Assembly: GCA_964036665.1 (NCBI GenBank)
Contig: OZ038531.1
Span: 2,790,001-2,854,000 of the forward strand
Reading direction: 5' to 3'
DNA length: 64,000 bases
DNA from: Gordius sp. MW1
Lineage: Eukaryota; Nematomorpha; Gordioida; Gordea; Gordiidae
Shown here: positions 53,922 to 64,000 of the stretch, piece after piece
Layout of the letters: each line of letters begins with the position of its first letter
Position numbering within the stretch: the stretch's first letter is position 1
Position numbers and translations under genes: made by a program
Notes under the pieces: model-generated
What the model saw: only the letters and a program-made list of their open reading frames with translations
Database searches by the model: none
Told to the model about the DNA's origin: nothing

Positions 53922-55302
53922 TCTTATATATAAAAATGAAACTATGTGTGTATGTATGTGTGTATGTATGGCGCCACCAATTTTGGAGAACTACCGGACC
54001 GATTTGGCTCAAAATTTCACAGTTTATTCCCCACACTCCGGAGCGTGTTTTAAGATATGTTCCAGCCAAATCGTTAGTTTTCGAGATATTGGGTTTTATG
54101 CGTTTTGACGTTGTATCGCACGTCAATCAAACGCCCTGCCCTCATCACGTACTGCTGCGTATCTTATCTATCTATCGTGTAGGTAAGGTAGTCTGGTGAT
54201 ATGCAGTAGGCATGTGTTGCGGAAAATGAAAACTTTTTACGCACTATCAAAGCCATTTTTTGCTTCAATTATTATTATTATTATAGGACGGTCGTGTCCC
54301 CCCCTCCTGCGTGGCTATATAAATTAAAAAATCTAATTTTGTAATTTTTTGCACGTTAAACAAGGAGAAAAATGAAAATACTTTTAACAAAGTGCCAATA
54401 AATGTTGATATATCCATGGGCGTAGCTAGGTTTTGAATTAGGGGAGGGGGCAGATTAAAAAAAAAGGTCTTGACTACCCAACAATTTTCCTGAGAGCAAA
54501 AAAAAAAGGTCTCGACTATCCAAAAATTTTCATGCAACCGTAATTTAAATTTTATTTTACCAAAACAATTTTTTTTTAAACAAATAGTAGTTTATTCTAA
54601 TAATCACATGGGTAAAATACATTGGTAAATAAAATATTAAAAAGAAAACGCGTTAAAATCTAATTGGATGGCATTGATCCGTGTATGGAAATCGTGTTAG
54701 ATTTGACGATTTCCATAGTGATCTTTTATTTTTGTGTAAATTCGCCAATAAGCATCTGTATTAATTGGAGTTAAGTTCAAATAGGGGGGGGGGGGGGGGG
54801 GCAGCCGCGCCCCCTGCCCCCGCCTGCCTGGCTAATTAGGGGGTGGGGCAAAACATAATTTTTTTTTAATTTTTAAGGGTTTTTGTATTGAAATCCTCGG
54901 CTGCCCCCCCCCTAATTTGCGAAACCAAATTTTTTTCAATGCAAAAACATTGAAAATTTTAAAAAATTTATGTTTTGCTCCCCTCTAATTGAACTTTTAA
55001 ACGTTTTGCCCCCCCCCCCTAATCCAAAACCTGGTTACGCCCATGATTATAGGTAAATTTGACTTAAAAAAATTTGCTTCATGAAAATTTAAATTCGAAC
55101 ATTATTGAGGTAAAATTTTGTGTTTTTAACCACCCTTAAAAATATCAATTATTTGTTATTTTTCCTTAAAAATATCAATTATTTGTTATTTTTCGTTTAG
55201 TTGAGTTTTTTTTTGGTAGATTTAAATTTTCTTATTTAAATTTTTTAATTTTTTTTTTAATATTTTTAATATGGCAAAACAACGTTTGCCGGGTCAGCTA
55301 GT
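53922..55302 (+). mobile_element. Helitron-like non-autonomous element, copy 1
   Basis: The 5' end is TCTTATATATAAAAATG. The 3' end is a 6-bp hairpin (GGCAAA/TTTGCC, 55274-55290 region), 12 bp, then CTAGT, the CTRRT rule of Helitrons. No Rep/helicase frame is present. It contains a family A-like G-rich MITE with both ends (about 54414-55045). The base after CTAGT is A, not the T expected of canonical Helitrons, so a Helentron-type relative is possible. Confidence 0.75.
54414..55045. mobile_element. Family A long-subtype MITE cluster inside Helitron copy 1
   Basis: It starts CATGGGCGTAGCTAGG and ends CTGGTTACGCCCATG. The interior contains further G-rich and C-rich MITE pieces and a segment shared with Helitron copy 2. 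Confidence 0.7.
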
Positions 55303-56009
55303 ATCTTATATATAAAAATGAAACTATGTGTGTATGTATGCCGCCACCAATTTTGAAAAACTACCGGACCGATTTGGCTCAAAATTTCACAGTTTATTCC
55401 TGCCACTCCGGAGCGTGTTTTAATATATGTTCCAGCCAAATCAGGCGAGTAGTTTTCGAGATATTGGGTTTTATGCGTTTTGACGCGGTATCGAACGTCA
55501 ATCAAACGCCCTGCCCTCATCACGTACTGCTGCGTATCTTATCTATCTATCGTGCAGGTAGTCTGGTGATAAATGCAGTAGGCATGTGTTGCGGAAAATG
55601 AAAACTTTTTACGCACTATCAAAGCCATTTTTTGCTTCAATTATTATTATTATTATAGGACGGTCGTGTCCCCCCCCCTCCTGCGTGGCAAAATAAATTA
55701 AAAAATCTAATTTTGTAATTTTTTGCACGTTAAACAAGGAGAAAAATGAAAATACTTTTAACAAAGTGCCAATAAATGTTGATATATCCATGGGCGTAGC
55801 TAGGTTTTGAATTAGGGGGGGGGGGGGCAGATTAAAAAAAAGGTCTTGACTACCCAACAATTTTCCTAAGAGCAAAAAAAAAAGGTCTTGACTATCCAAA
55901 AATTTTCATGCAACCGTAATTTAAATTTTATTTTACCAAAACAATTTTTTTTTAAACAAATAGTAGTTTATTCTAATAATCACATGGGTAAAATACATTG
56001 GTAAATAAA

Positions 56010-58750
56010 AAACAAACTCGGGCCTTCGCTCGTGGGAAGGGGGAGAAGAGAAGGGGAAGTGGGAAGGGGAGAAGGGGGGAAGGGGGAACTCTTCTATACT
56101 ACGTATAAACGTAGCATATTTGCTATGCAATTTATGGGCGAGAAAGGTAGGAAGGAGCGAGAATGCCTGTAGCGGGGATTAAATCAAAACAAGTAGAGGT
56201 ATAGGCCTTTGTAGGGGAGGGCATACAGTAATTATCGATGTTAACCAAATGAATTATTTATTACTAATTCTTTTTTAGGGGAAAAGGTCATACTTTAGTT
56301 TTTTTAACTAATGGGGTCAAAGGCTGTTAATATGAGAAAAGCGAAAATACCCTAAAGAAGAGGAAATTATAAGAAAATTAAATTTAAAAATGTCAAATAA
56401 AATACTGAAGAGCTTAAGGACATTATTAACTTGTGTGCCTTAATCGTAATAATTTTATCACCTTTTTCAAACCGAGTTGGTATAATGACAATTATAATGA
56501 TTTTAAATTACCAGAAAATTAACATCCTTCATTCTATTATTTTCAAATGCTTTGTGGCGTCTTTCATCCCAACTTTTCCTATCAAAATCACTATTGTTTG
56601 CCTTTTCACCCATTTTTCTTTAAAACATTATTTTTTTTTAATTAAACACAAATCGAGTTACATAGAAACAAAGAGAACAAGATAACTAATATATCTAATA
56701 ATTTCAATAATTAATAAAGTTAAAATTTAAAATAAGAATGGGAATTTTAAATAAGTAATGACACTAATTTTTAAACAAAAATTAACTCATCTGGAAAAAG
56801 AACACCTATTTAGAAACCTCAAATTTGGACAGAGTCTTAAATATCCACTCTTGATTCCTTCGTTAATAAATAAATCAACGGTTTTCCATAAAAAACGAAA
56901 TATAAAACTTTCAAATTTGTTCTTGCAAAATCCAACGCTACCCTATTTGTTTAGAGAAATTATAAGCTATTCGTAATTTAACATGCATGGTTCATAAATG
57001 AGATATTTTTTAAATTGTAAAAATTAAATTACACACTGATAATAAATTCCAGCCTCCCCCCTGCGTAGCCAGGGCATAGGGGGAGGCATAAATTGGCGGC
57101 CCCTCCCTAAATTAAAAAAACAATAATATTTAAAAAAATTATGACTAAAATTTCAAAACATCAATTTGCCCCTCCCTTAATCATTACTGCCCCCCCCCTC
57201 CTTAAATTGAAATCTTGACTACACCCATGAGTAAAACTATCGAAGTTATAAGAAAATTGATTTGATTTACAACTAATGAGATGGCAAAAAACAAAAATCA
57301 ATATAGAAAAGATACAGCGTGTTTTCGATATCACTTTCTACAATATGAAACAAAAAAAAAATTTATTTTGTTTTTTGAAGTTTTTATTGTAAACCATTAT
57401 TCTTGTATATAAATATAAAAAGATAAAATAAAATTGTATCAAGTGGTCCCAAAAGTAGTAATAAAATTTGTTACTTCATGATAAGCACCCCCCCCCCCCC
57501 CTTATTTTTATTTTTGTATATTACATGTGCGCTTTGCTGAGTTGCTGGCCAACCTGCCTTCATTATTGTGTTTGTGGGGGGAAAGGAAACATGTGTGGGA
57601 CTGGGAGTAAGTTTAATTTTTTTGATGGATGCACAAACTAATAAAAGGGTCATGGGCGTGGTGGCAGGGAAGGGTAACTATCAAAAGATTTAAAATGTTT
57701 TAATTAGTTATTATTAACCACAACAAATGAGTATGACCTAAATACTAGTGGTAAAACCATTTTTAATTAGACCCCCCCCCCCCCTAAAAGATATCAAAAT
57801 GCACAGGAAAATAAAATTTACGTAAATGAGAACTTTTAAAAATCATGAGGAAAAATAAACATAAAAGTTAAATACTCAAATAAAAAGATTAAGAAATTTA
57901 GAGAAAAGTAAGGGCAATGGCATAATATTACGTGGTAAATATTTTTGAGTATATAATTAAATTTCTTACACAATCATAAAATATTTAATGGGACCAATTT
58001 GTAGCAATCATATTATTTACAACAAATACTATTAATTTATTATTTATAAATGGAAGTACAATTTTTGCATTGGTCAGCAACCAGGACACGGTAAAAGTGG
58101 ATATAAATACATAAGGGTCAAAAAAAATGAGAAAAAAATTTTCGAATCACATTTTGGCCAATGGTCATTTTTTCCATTGATCAGCAACCAACGGACGCCA
58201 AAAAGTTATAATCAAATAATGTTCGTCGGTCAGTACTCAGTAGCCAGCGGACAGTCAAAAAGTCATATTATCAATGGTAACAACAAGAACAAAATATTAA
58301 TTTAATTTTTGAAAAAAAAAATTAAAAAAAAGTTCTTTTTAGTTTTAGAAAAGGGATAAATTCTAAAACTACAGGCCCGTTTCTCTCGAAACTTTACCCG
58401 TAGGTTTCCAGTGCGGCCAGGGGTAAAATAGCTTTTTCAGATTTCTAAAATACCTTTTCGTTTTAAAAATATCGGACATATCCCGGCCAAGTTTCATAAA
58501 AATTTCGATTTATTTGGCCAATGGTCATTTTTTCCATTGGTCAGTAGCCTGCGGACGGTCATAAAGCCATATTATCAATGGTATTAACAAGAACAAAATT
58601 TTAATTTAATTTTAAAAAAAAATAAAAATTTTGTCCTCTCCGGGGATCGAACTCAGGATCTCTCGCCCGGGAGCTGGAGAAATAACTTGGTGGACGACGG
58701 ACGACGGACGACGCACCAAAAACGAGCCCATAAATTGCATAGCAATTAAT
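56010..58750. mobile_element. Element F copy 2, inserted in the second Helitron copy
   Basis: The left edge is ACTCGGGCCTTCGCTCGTGG and the right edge CCCATAAATTGCATAGCAAT. The sister Helitron reads uninterrupted here (taaataaaatattaaaaag near 54626), so both borders are fixed by an empty site. Inside are the same ggccaatggtcat units (58060-58570), a B-box-like motif near 58640, an A-type MITE remnant at about 57050-57229, and some 600 bp (56400-57000) with no identity. Confidence 0.75.
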
Positions 58751-58879
58751 AGTAAAAAGAAAACGCGTTAAAATCTAATTGGATGGCATTGATCCGTGTA
58801 TGGAAATCGTGTTAGATTTGACGATTTCCATGGTGATCTTTTATTTTTGTGTAAATTCGCTAATAAGCATCTGTATTAA

Positions 58880-59875
58880 TTGGAGTTAAGTTCAAATAGG
58901 GGGGGGGGCAGCCGCGCCCCTAAAAAATCTAATTTTGTAATTTTTTGCACGTTAAATAAGAAGAAAAATGAAAATACTTTTAACAAAGTGCCAATAAATG
59001 TTGATATATCCATGGGCGTGGCGTACCCAGGTTTTGAATTAGGGGAGGGGGGCAGATTAAAAAAAAAGGTCTTGACTACCCAAAAATTTTCCTGAGAGCA
59101 AAAAAAAATAAAAAAAGGTCTCGACTATCCAAAAATTTTCCTGCGACCGTAATTTAAATTTCATTTTACCAAAATAATTTATATTTATGTGTAACTTCGC
59201 TAATACGCATCTGTATTATTTTGAGTTAAGTTCAAATAGGGGGGGGGGGGGGTAGCCGCGCCCCCTGCCCCCGCCTGGCTAATTAAGGGGGGGAGGGTAA
59301 AACATAATTTTTTTAATTTTTAAGGGTTTTTGTATTGAAATTCTTCTTTTTTTAAATTAGGAAGGGGGCAGCCGCGCCCCTTGCTTCCCCCTGGCTAATT
59401 AGGGGGGGGGCAGCCTCCCCCCTGGCTACGCCCATGATTATGATATTGTTTCTTAATTACATAAAAATAAAAAAAATTGCTTGAAGGGCCATGGGGCCAA
59501 AGATTTTTTCCTTGGGGGGGGGCCATGGAGCCAGGTTTTCTCTCTTTGGACCCTCTTTAACTATTTGTTTAAAATTTTTTGCATAATAAACACTTACCAA
59601 TTATATTTGATATATTCCTAATCTATTGAAATTTATCTATATGCCCCCCCCCCCCCTAATTAGCCAGGAGGCAGAGGGAGCGGCTGCCCCCCTCCCTAAT
59701 TAAAAAAAGGATCAAATTTCAATACAAATACCCTTAAAAATTAAAAAAAAAATTATATTTTGCCCCCCCCCCTAATTTAAATTACGGTCGCAGGAAAATT
59801 TTTGGATAGTCAAGCAAAAAAATTTAATAATCTGTTCCCCACCCCCTAATTCAAAACCTGGTTACGCCCATGATA
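58880..59875. mobile_element. Cluster of partial family A MITEs inside Helitron copy 2
   Basis: Several G-run/C-run blocks (CATGGGCGTGGCGTACCCAGG at about 59011, GGCTACGCCCATG at about 59436, GGTTACGCCCATG at about 59871) and a repeat of the aaatgttgatatatc flank. Boundaries of individual copies are unclear. Confidence 0.6.
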
Positions 59876-59925
59876 TATATTCTGCTAATACATCCGGGTA
59901 AATGGCAAAACAACGTTTGATTTTT

Positions 59926-60524
59926 CGTTAAATAAACTATATGCGTATCCGTATCCGCCTTTTGTTTATATTTTATCATAAAGACCAGGCGCAATATTTT
60001 TTTTTTGATTATAGGTAAATATGACTTAAAAAAATTTGCTTCATGAAAATTTAAATTCGAACATTATTGAGGTAAAATTTTGTGTTTTTAACCACCCTTA
60101 AAAATATCAATTATTTGTTATTTTTCGTTAAATAAACTATATGCGTATCCGTATCCGCCTTTTGTTTATATTTTATCATAAAGACCAGGCGCAATATTTT
60201 TTTTTTGATTATAGGTAAATATGACTTAAAAAAATTTGCTTCATGAAAATTTAAATTCGAACATTATTGAGGTAAAATTTTGTGTTTTTAACCACCCTTA
60301 AAAATATCAATTATTTGTTATTTTTCGTTAAATAAACTATATGCGTATCCGTATCCGCCTTTTGTTTATATTTTATCATAAAGGCCAGGCGCGATATTTT
60401 TTTTTGATTATAGGTAAATTTGACTTAAAAAAATTTGCTTCGTGAAAATTTAAATTCGAACATTATTGAGGTAAAAATTTGTGTTTTTAACCACCCTTAA
60501 AAATATCAATTATTTGTTATTTTT
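59926..60524. repeat. 200-bp tandem triplication inside Helitron copy 2
   Basis: Units start at 59926, 60126 and 60326 with CGTTAAATAAACTATATGCG. The first two are identical by eye over 200 bp; the third is 199 bp with a few changes. Copy 1 of the element has only one partial unit (about 55047-55190). Confidence 0.95.
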
Positions 60525-61431
60525 CGTTTAGTTGAGTTTTTAAATTTTTTTTTGGTAGTTTTAAATTTTCTTATTTAAATTTTTAAATTTTTTTTTAATT
60601 TTTTTAATATGGCAAAACAACGTTTGCCGGGTCAGCTAGTAGTGAATAAATAACAGTATTAAATGAACAAAATCCTTATGCTTTAACGCCATCTGTACTA
60701 TGTTTTATATTGTACGTTAGTTTAATATATATTTTAATTTGAAGAATTAAGGGTTTTAAATTAATATTGAATAAAATATGTTATGGCCTTAAAAATAAAA
60801 TATTTTTATTTAATTTGTTACAAATACTTATTTTCAAATTGATTTAAAATATGCAAATTGTAATGATTTAATAATGATAATGTTAATACATAGGTGTCTG
60901 TATTGCAGAATAACAAAGCAAATTTAGGGTCAAATTTTTGTGAGATTATTTATACCCTTAGACTTCATATAAGCCACAAGCTATAGGGATTCATTTTCAA
61001 AATAATTTGGTATAATCATGTCTTACTTAAACTTCTTATTGGAGATTATCGCCTAGTGGCGCTTTTTGATTTTTATATTTGAGCAGTTAACTTATTAGCT
61101 GTCATTGCCTCTTGGATTTTAGGATAAATACCTTTAATTTAAATGAAATCTTTAACTAAGATACTTTTGTATTTTTTATGATTTACCAGTAACCTGCTAT
61201 GCTCTCTTTCTCTACCGCCTCCACATAAATGCAAAAAAAGGAGTAAAATACGTATACGGTTCGGTCAAAAAAAGACTAACTTTACATGTCAAAACTAATC
61301 ACAGTAAGCCTTGGCGACAAAAGCTGATTTGATAGCCTTGGGTGAGGGTTCTAGTTTTTGTAAGGTTAACTTCTTGACGCTCGCCCCATTTGTTAGTTGG
61401 TTCTTGATGGCAAACTCGATTCTGGCTTTAT

Positions 61432-61542
61432 TGGTGTTGTAAAAATGGCTGGGTTTTGTTTGATGGGCCTTTGGTTTTGGTCAAACCTTTCGACTAAAAC
61501 CAAAGGTCGACCATACAAAACCCAGCCGTTTTTACAACACTA
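61432..61542. mobile_element. Family B MITE in segment N copy 2
   Basis: Flanks GGCTTTAT and GCCTTTAT (7 of 8); both ends are present. Confidence 0.93.
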
Positions 61543-61684
61543 GCCTTTATAGTCGCCCAAAAATAAGCTGCACAGCATGAGCTCGCTAGGTTATATTAAG
61601 GCCCTTCCCCGGCCCGTTTTTATTTAAAGCAAAAGCTCGTGGGTAATTTTGCTTAGAGACTGTTGTATACTGGAGGATACACTA

Positions 61685-62990
61685 CTTACGTGTGTGTGAC
61701 TTTCCCTCTTCCCCCCCCCACGCGCTTATACGTGTTTGTTATTTCTTTCCCCCATATTAATTGCTATGCAATTTATGGGCTCGCTTTTTGTTGTCCGTCC
61801 GTCCGTCCGTTGTCCGTCCTTCCAACGTTCTGACTTGCTGGTTCGATATCCAGAGAAGTAAATTTTTTTTAATTGCTATGCAATTTATGGGCTCGCTTTT
61901 TGTTGTTCGTTGTCCGTCCGTCCGTCCTCCAACGTTATGCTTGCTGGTTCGGTACCCGGAGAGGACAAACTTTTTTTTAAATTAAATTAATGTATTGTTC
62001 TTGTTAATACCATTGATAAATATTTGGTCGTCCGCTGGCTACTGACCAATGAAACAAATGACCATTGGCCAAATCGTGATTCTAAATTTTTTTTTCGTCT
62101 TAGAATTGTTATATTAGGTTAACATTGATAATTACCCTATGCCCTCCCGTAGAAGGGCCTATGCCTCTACTGATATGGGTCCCTGTGCCACCCACAAAAG
62201 CCTATGCCTTTACTGATGTGGGTTCGAATCCCGGAGAGGGCAAATTTTTTTTATTTTTTTAATTAATATATTGTTCTTGTTAATACCATTGATAATATGA
62301 CTTTTTGACCGTGCCCTGGCTACTGACCATTGAAAAAAAATAACCATTGGCCAAAGTGAGATTAAATCGATTATTTTTCGTGATTATAATTATAGGCTAG
62401 TTATTTGGCTGTCTTCTAACCATTAGAAAAGATCAACACTGGCCAAAGTGATGGTGTATAAATAATTAACTAATCATTTTGCATTTAATACCCCCCTATA
62501 GGCATTCTTGCCCTTCCCACCTTTCTCGCCCATAAAATGCATAGCAAATATGCTACTTTTATACGGAGTATTGATGAGTTTCGTTCCCCCTTCCCTTCCC
62601 CCCTTCCCTTCTTCTCCTCCACTTCCCCCCTCCGTCTTCCCATGAGGGCCGAAGGTCCGAGTTTTATGATTATTCATCAACACGAACACGCATCATTGAA
62701 CTTTGACGCGGATTGTATCGATATTCATTCATTAATTATATTATTCTGTGATTTTTATTTAGTTTTTTAGTATAATAAAGATGTAGTATATAAAAATAAA
62801 AGTAAGACTCCTCTTTGGGGAGGGCAAGAAATCGCATCCTGTAAAGCTGTAAATTCATCTTAATATGCCTTATGATCGCCCCAATATAACCCCCTATCCT
62901 TCTTACCAATTCTCCCAAGTAATTCCTAATTCCCCCTTCAATTCTTAAATCGTATCCTTAGGACGCTAAATACACATCTTAAGGATGTGA
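61685..62990. repeat. Repeat H copy 2, split by element F
   Basis: The halves flank element F (61757-62667). The copy at 24.3 kb has no insertion between ccccatat and atcaacatgaa. Confidence 0.65.
61757..62667. mobile_element. Element F copy 3, inverted
   Basis: It starts TTAATTGCTATGCAATTTAT and ends with the complement of the ACTCGGACCTTCGGCCCTC end. GTCC repeats follow the left end. Three TGGTTCG/GGTTCGA B-box-like motifs are each followed by GGAGAGG and a T-run, and ggccaatggtcat units recur inverted. It interrupts a repeat also seen uninterrupted at about 24.3 kb. Confidence 0.75.
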
Positions 62991-63221
62991 TAGAGACCTG
63001 CACGGGAACCAATTAAAACCCATAATGGAACGAGTATATTGTCAAAAAAAATTTAACTTTTTGTAAAAGGACACCATTGGTAAAATTATTTAGCGACTGT
63101 CTTTATAACAATTCAGTATTGACCAATCCTTAATAATATACCATACATATTTAATTTAAACTGTTGTTTGGAGCCTTTAAAAATAAGTGAAATTTGATTG
63201 CCCGCTTTTTTCACTGCTTGT

Positions 63222-63377
63222 CAAGAGTGTAGCCAGGGGGGAGGCAGGTAGGGGCGGCTGCCCCTCTCTAAACCAAAAATTTATTAAAATTAAGGCTAAA
63301 ATTTCAAAAAATGATTATTTTGCCCCTCCCTAAACCATTATTGCCCCCCTCTAATCCCAATGCTAACAACGCCCATG
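63222..63377. mobile_element. Family A MITE with perfect TSD
   Basis: TSD CTGCTTGT at 63214-63221 and 63378-63385. The left end has mutated (CAAGAGTGTAGCCAGG). It is absent from the paralogous segment at 51.4 kb. Confidence 0.95.
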
Positions 63378-64000
63378 CTGCTTGTTAATGAACAACAAAG
63401 CGGAAATTTAATACGAATAATATTTACTTATTTGAAAACCAATAAAAATATTTATTAATAATTAAAGTACGATATATTAAATAATAATTGCTTGGGGGGG
63501 CCAAGGGGCCAGGATTTTGTTCTTGGGGGGGGGGGGGGCTTGGCCCCCTTCTAGCTACGCCTCTGATAAAATGGGTATCATCATGAATGCCATCAAGCTG
63601 TTTACCAAAGGGGGCATTTTATCAATAGTACTTTATTTGGTGCATTTTGAATTTGTACTAAAAATAGGTAAATGCAAGTTTACAAGAGTTACTATTGCAC
63701 AAGCAAATAGGGGCAAGGATATAGAAAACTAAGCATGATTCCTGGGTGCCTCGATTCAATTGTAAAGGATATATTATGGTTTTATAGTAAAATATTTGAA
63801 CAGGGCTTAATAGTAAATTGTTTATTTATGCAGATATATCAAGTGTTGACGGATGTCAAGTTACATATTACCGGTGTTTAAAGAGGAACCTTGAGATAAT
63901 GTAATAATAAATAACATTGATGGTTACACTCTGGTCATGTTTATAAATTAGAGGATGGCTTTTCAGAAATTTGGGCAGAGAGATAAAGTTTCGGGATAAA

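Larger units (their letters stand above)
55304..60640 (+). mobile_element. Helitron-like element, copy 2, head-to-tail with copy 1
   Basis: The same TCTTATATATAAAAATG start follows one base after the CTAGT end of copy 1. The same hairpin and CTAGT close it at 60640. It is expanded by element F (56010-58750), by repeated internal G-rich MITE blocks (58751-59880) and by a 200-bp triplication (59926-60524). No transposase was seen. Confidence 0.75.
61370..64000 (+). repeat. Segment N, copy 2, running to the window end
   Basis: It is the partner of 50876-52120, enlarged by an insertion (about 61660-62990, repeat H with element F inside) and by a family A MITE (63222-63377). It lacks the family A MITE of copy 1. 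Confidence 0.85.

Noticed and set aside
53936..54199. Overlapping open frames near 54 kb (and again at 55.3 kb)
   Set aside because: They fall in the conserved 5' region of the Helitron-like element; the frames recur in both copies but carry no Rep, helicase or other domain.
56431..56976. Two open frames of 84 and 72 codons inside element F copy 2
   Set aside because: Low-complexity AT-rich composition, no motif, absent from other F copies. Not enough to call a gene.
59926..60524. Regular repeats as a CRISPR array
   Set aside because: Units are 200 bp and contiguous, with no spacers, in a eukaryotic Helitron.

Overview
The window looks like nuclear DNA of an invertebrate animal. It is AT-rich, its genes are split into many short exons with GT-AG introns, it carries a eukaryotic intron-containing tRNA-Tyr, and it is crowded with transposons. 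Nothing in it fixes the phylum; a cnidarian or another early-branching animal would fit, but that is inference. No bacterial, organellar or viral gene was found.

Two protein-coding genes are legible and converge tail to tail. On the plus strand, 12113-32168 holds a LIV-1-type ZIP (SLC39) metal transporter in at least 11 exons. All eight membrane helices are visible, with the HNMVDG and HELPHELGD metal-site motifs and histidine-rich loops. Its far 5' end is not identified. On the minus strand, 45734-33274 holds a complete 14-exon BTB-BACK-Kelch gene of about 840 codons that most resembles IVNS1ABP (NS1BP, KLHL39). Exon phases chain without conflict across every junction of both genes except the donor of ZIP exon 4. 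A tRNA-Tyr(GUA) with a 12-nt intron lies on the minus strand at 50301-50385.

Everything else is mostly mobile DNA. (1) Family A: about two dozen copies of a 130-300 bp palindromic MITE with ends CATGGGCGTAGCCAGG and 8-bp target duplications, several of them perfect. (2) Family B: about two dozen copies of a MITE with ends TAGTGTTGTAAAAACGGCTG, also with 8-bp duplications. (3) A roughly 1 kb hAT-type element G, present twice, and a 574 bp hAT-type element M. (4) A decayed full-length hAT transposon (15432-20371) inside the large second ZIP intron, itself broken by other insertions, plus a truncated sister at 48035. (5) LINE reverse-transcriptase remains at 7.7-8.8, 18.7-19.3, 35.5-35.9 and 38.6-38.9 kb. 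(6) Two head-to-tail Helitron-like elements (53922-60640) with a 200-bp tandem triplication. (7) An unnamed element F with subterminal inverted repeats, tRNA-like B boxes and internal tandem repeats.

Region by region: 1-12.1 kb is intergenic or upstream repeat sea; 12.1-32.2 kb is the ZIP gene; 32.2-33.3 kb is the convergent intergenic gap; 33.3-45.7 kb is the Kelch gene; 45.7-64 kb is intergenic repeat DNA with the tRNA, the Helitron pair and a direct duplication (50.9-52.1 kb against 61.4-64.0 kb). Several nested insertions have empty sites in sister copies within this window, so relative ages can be ordered.
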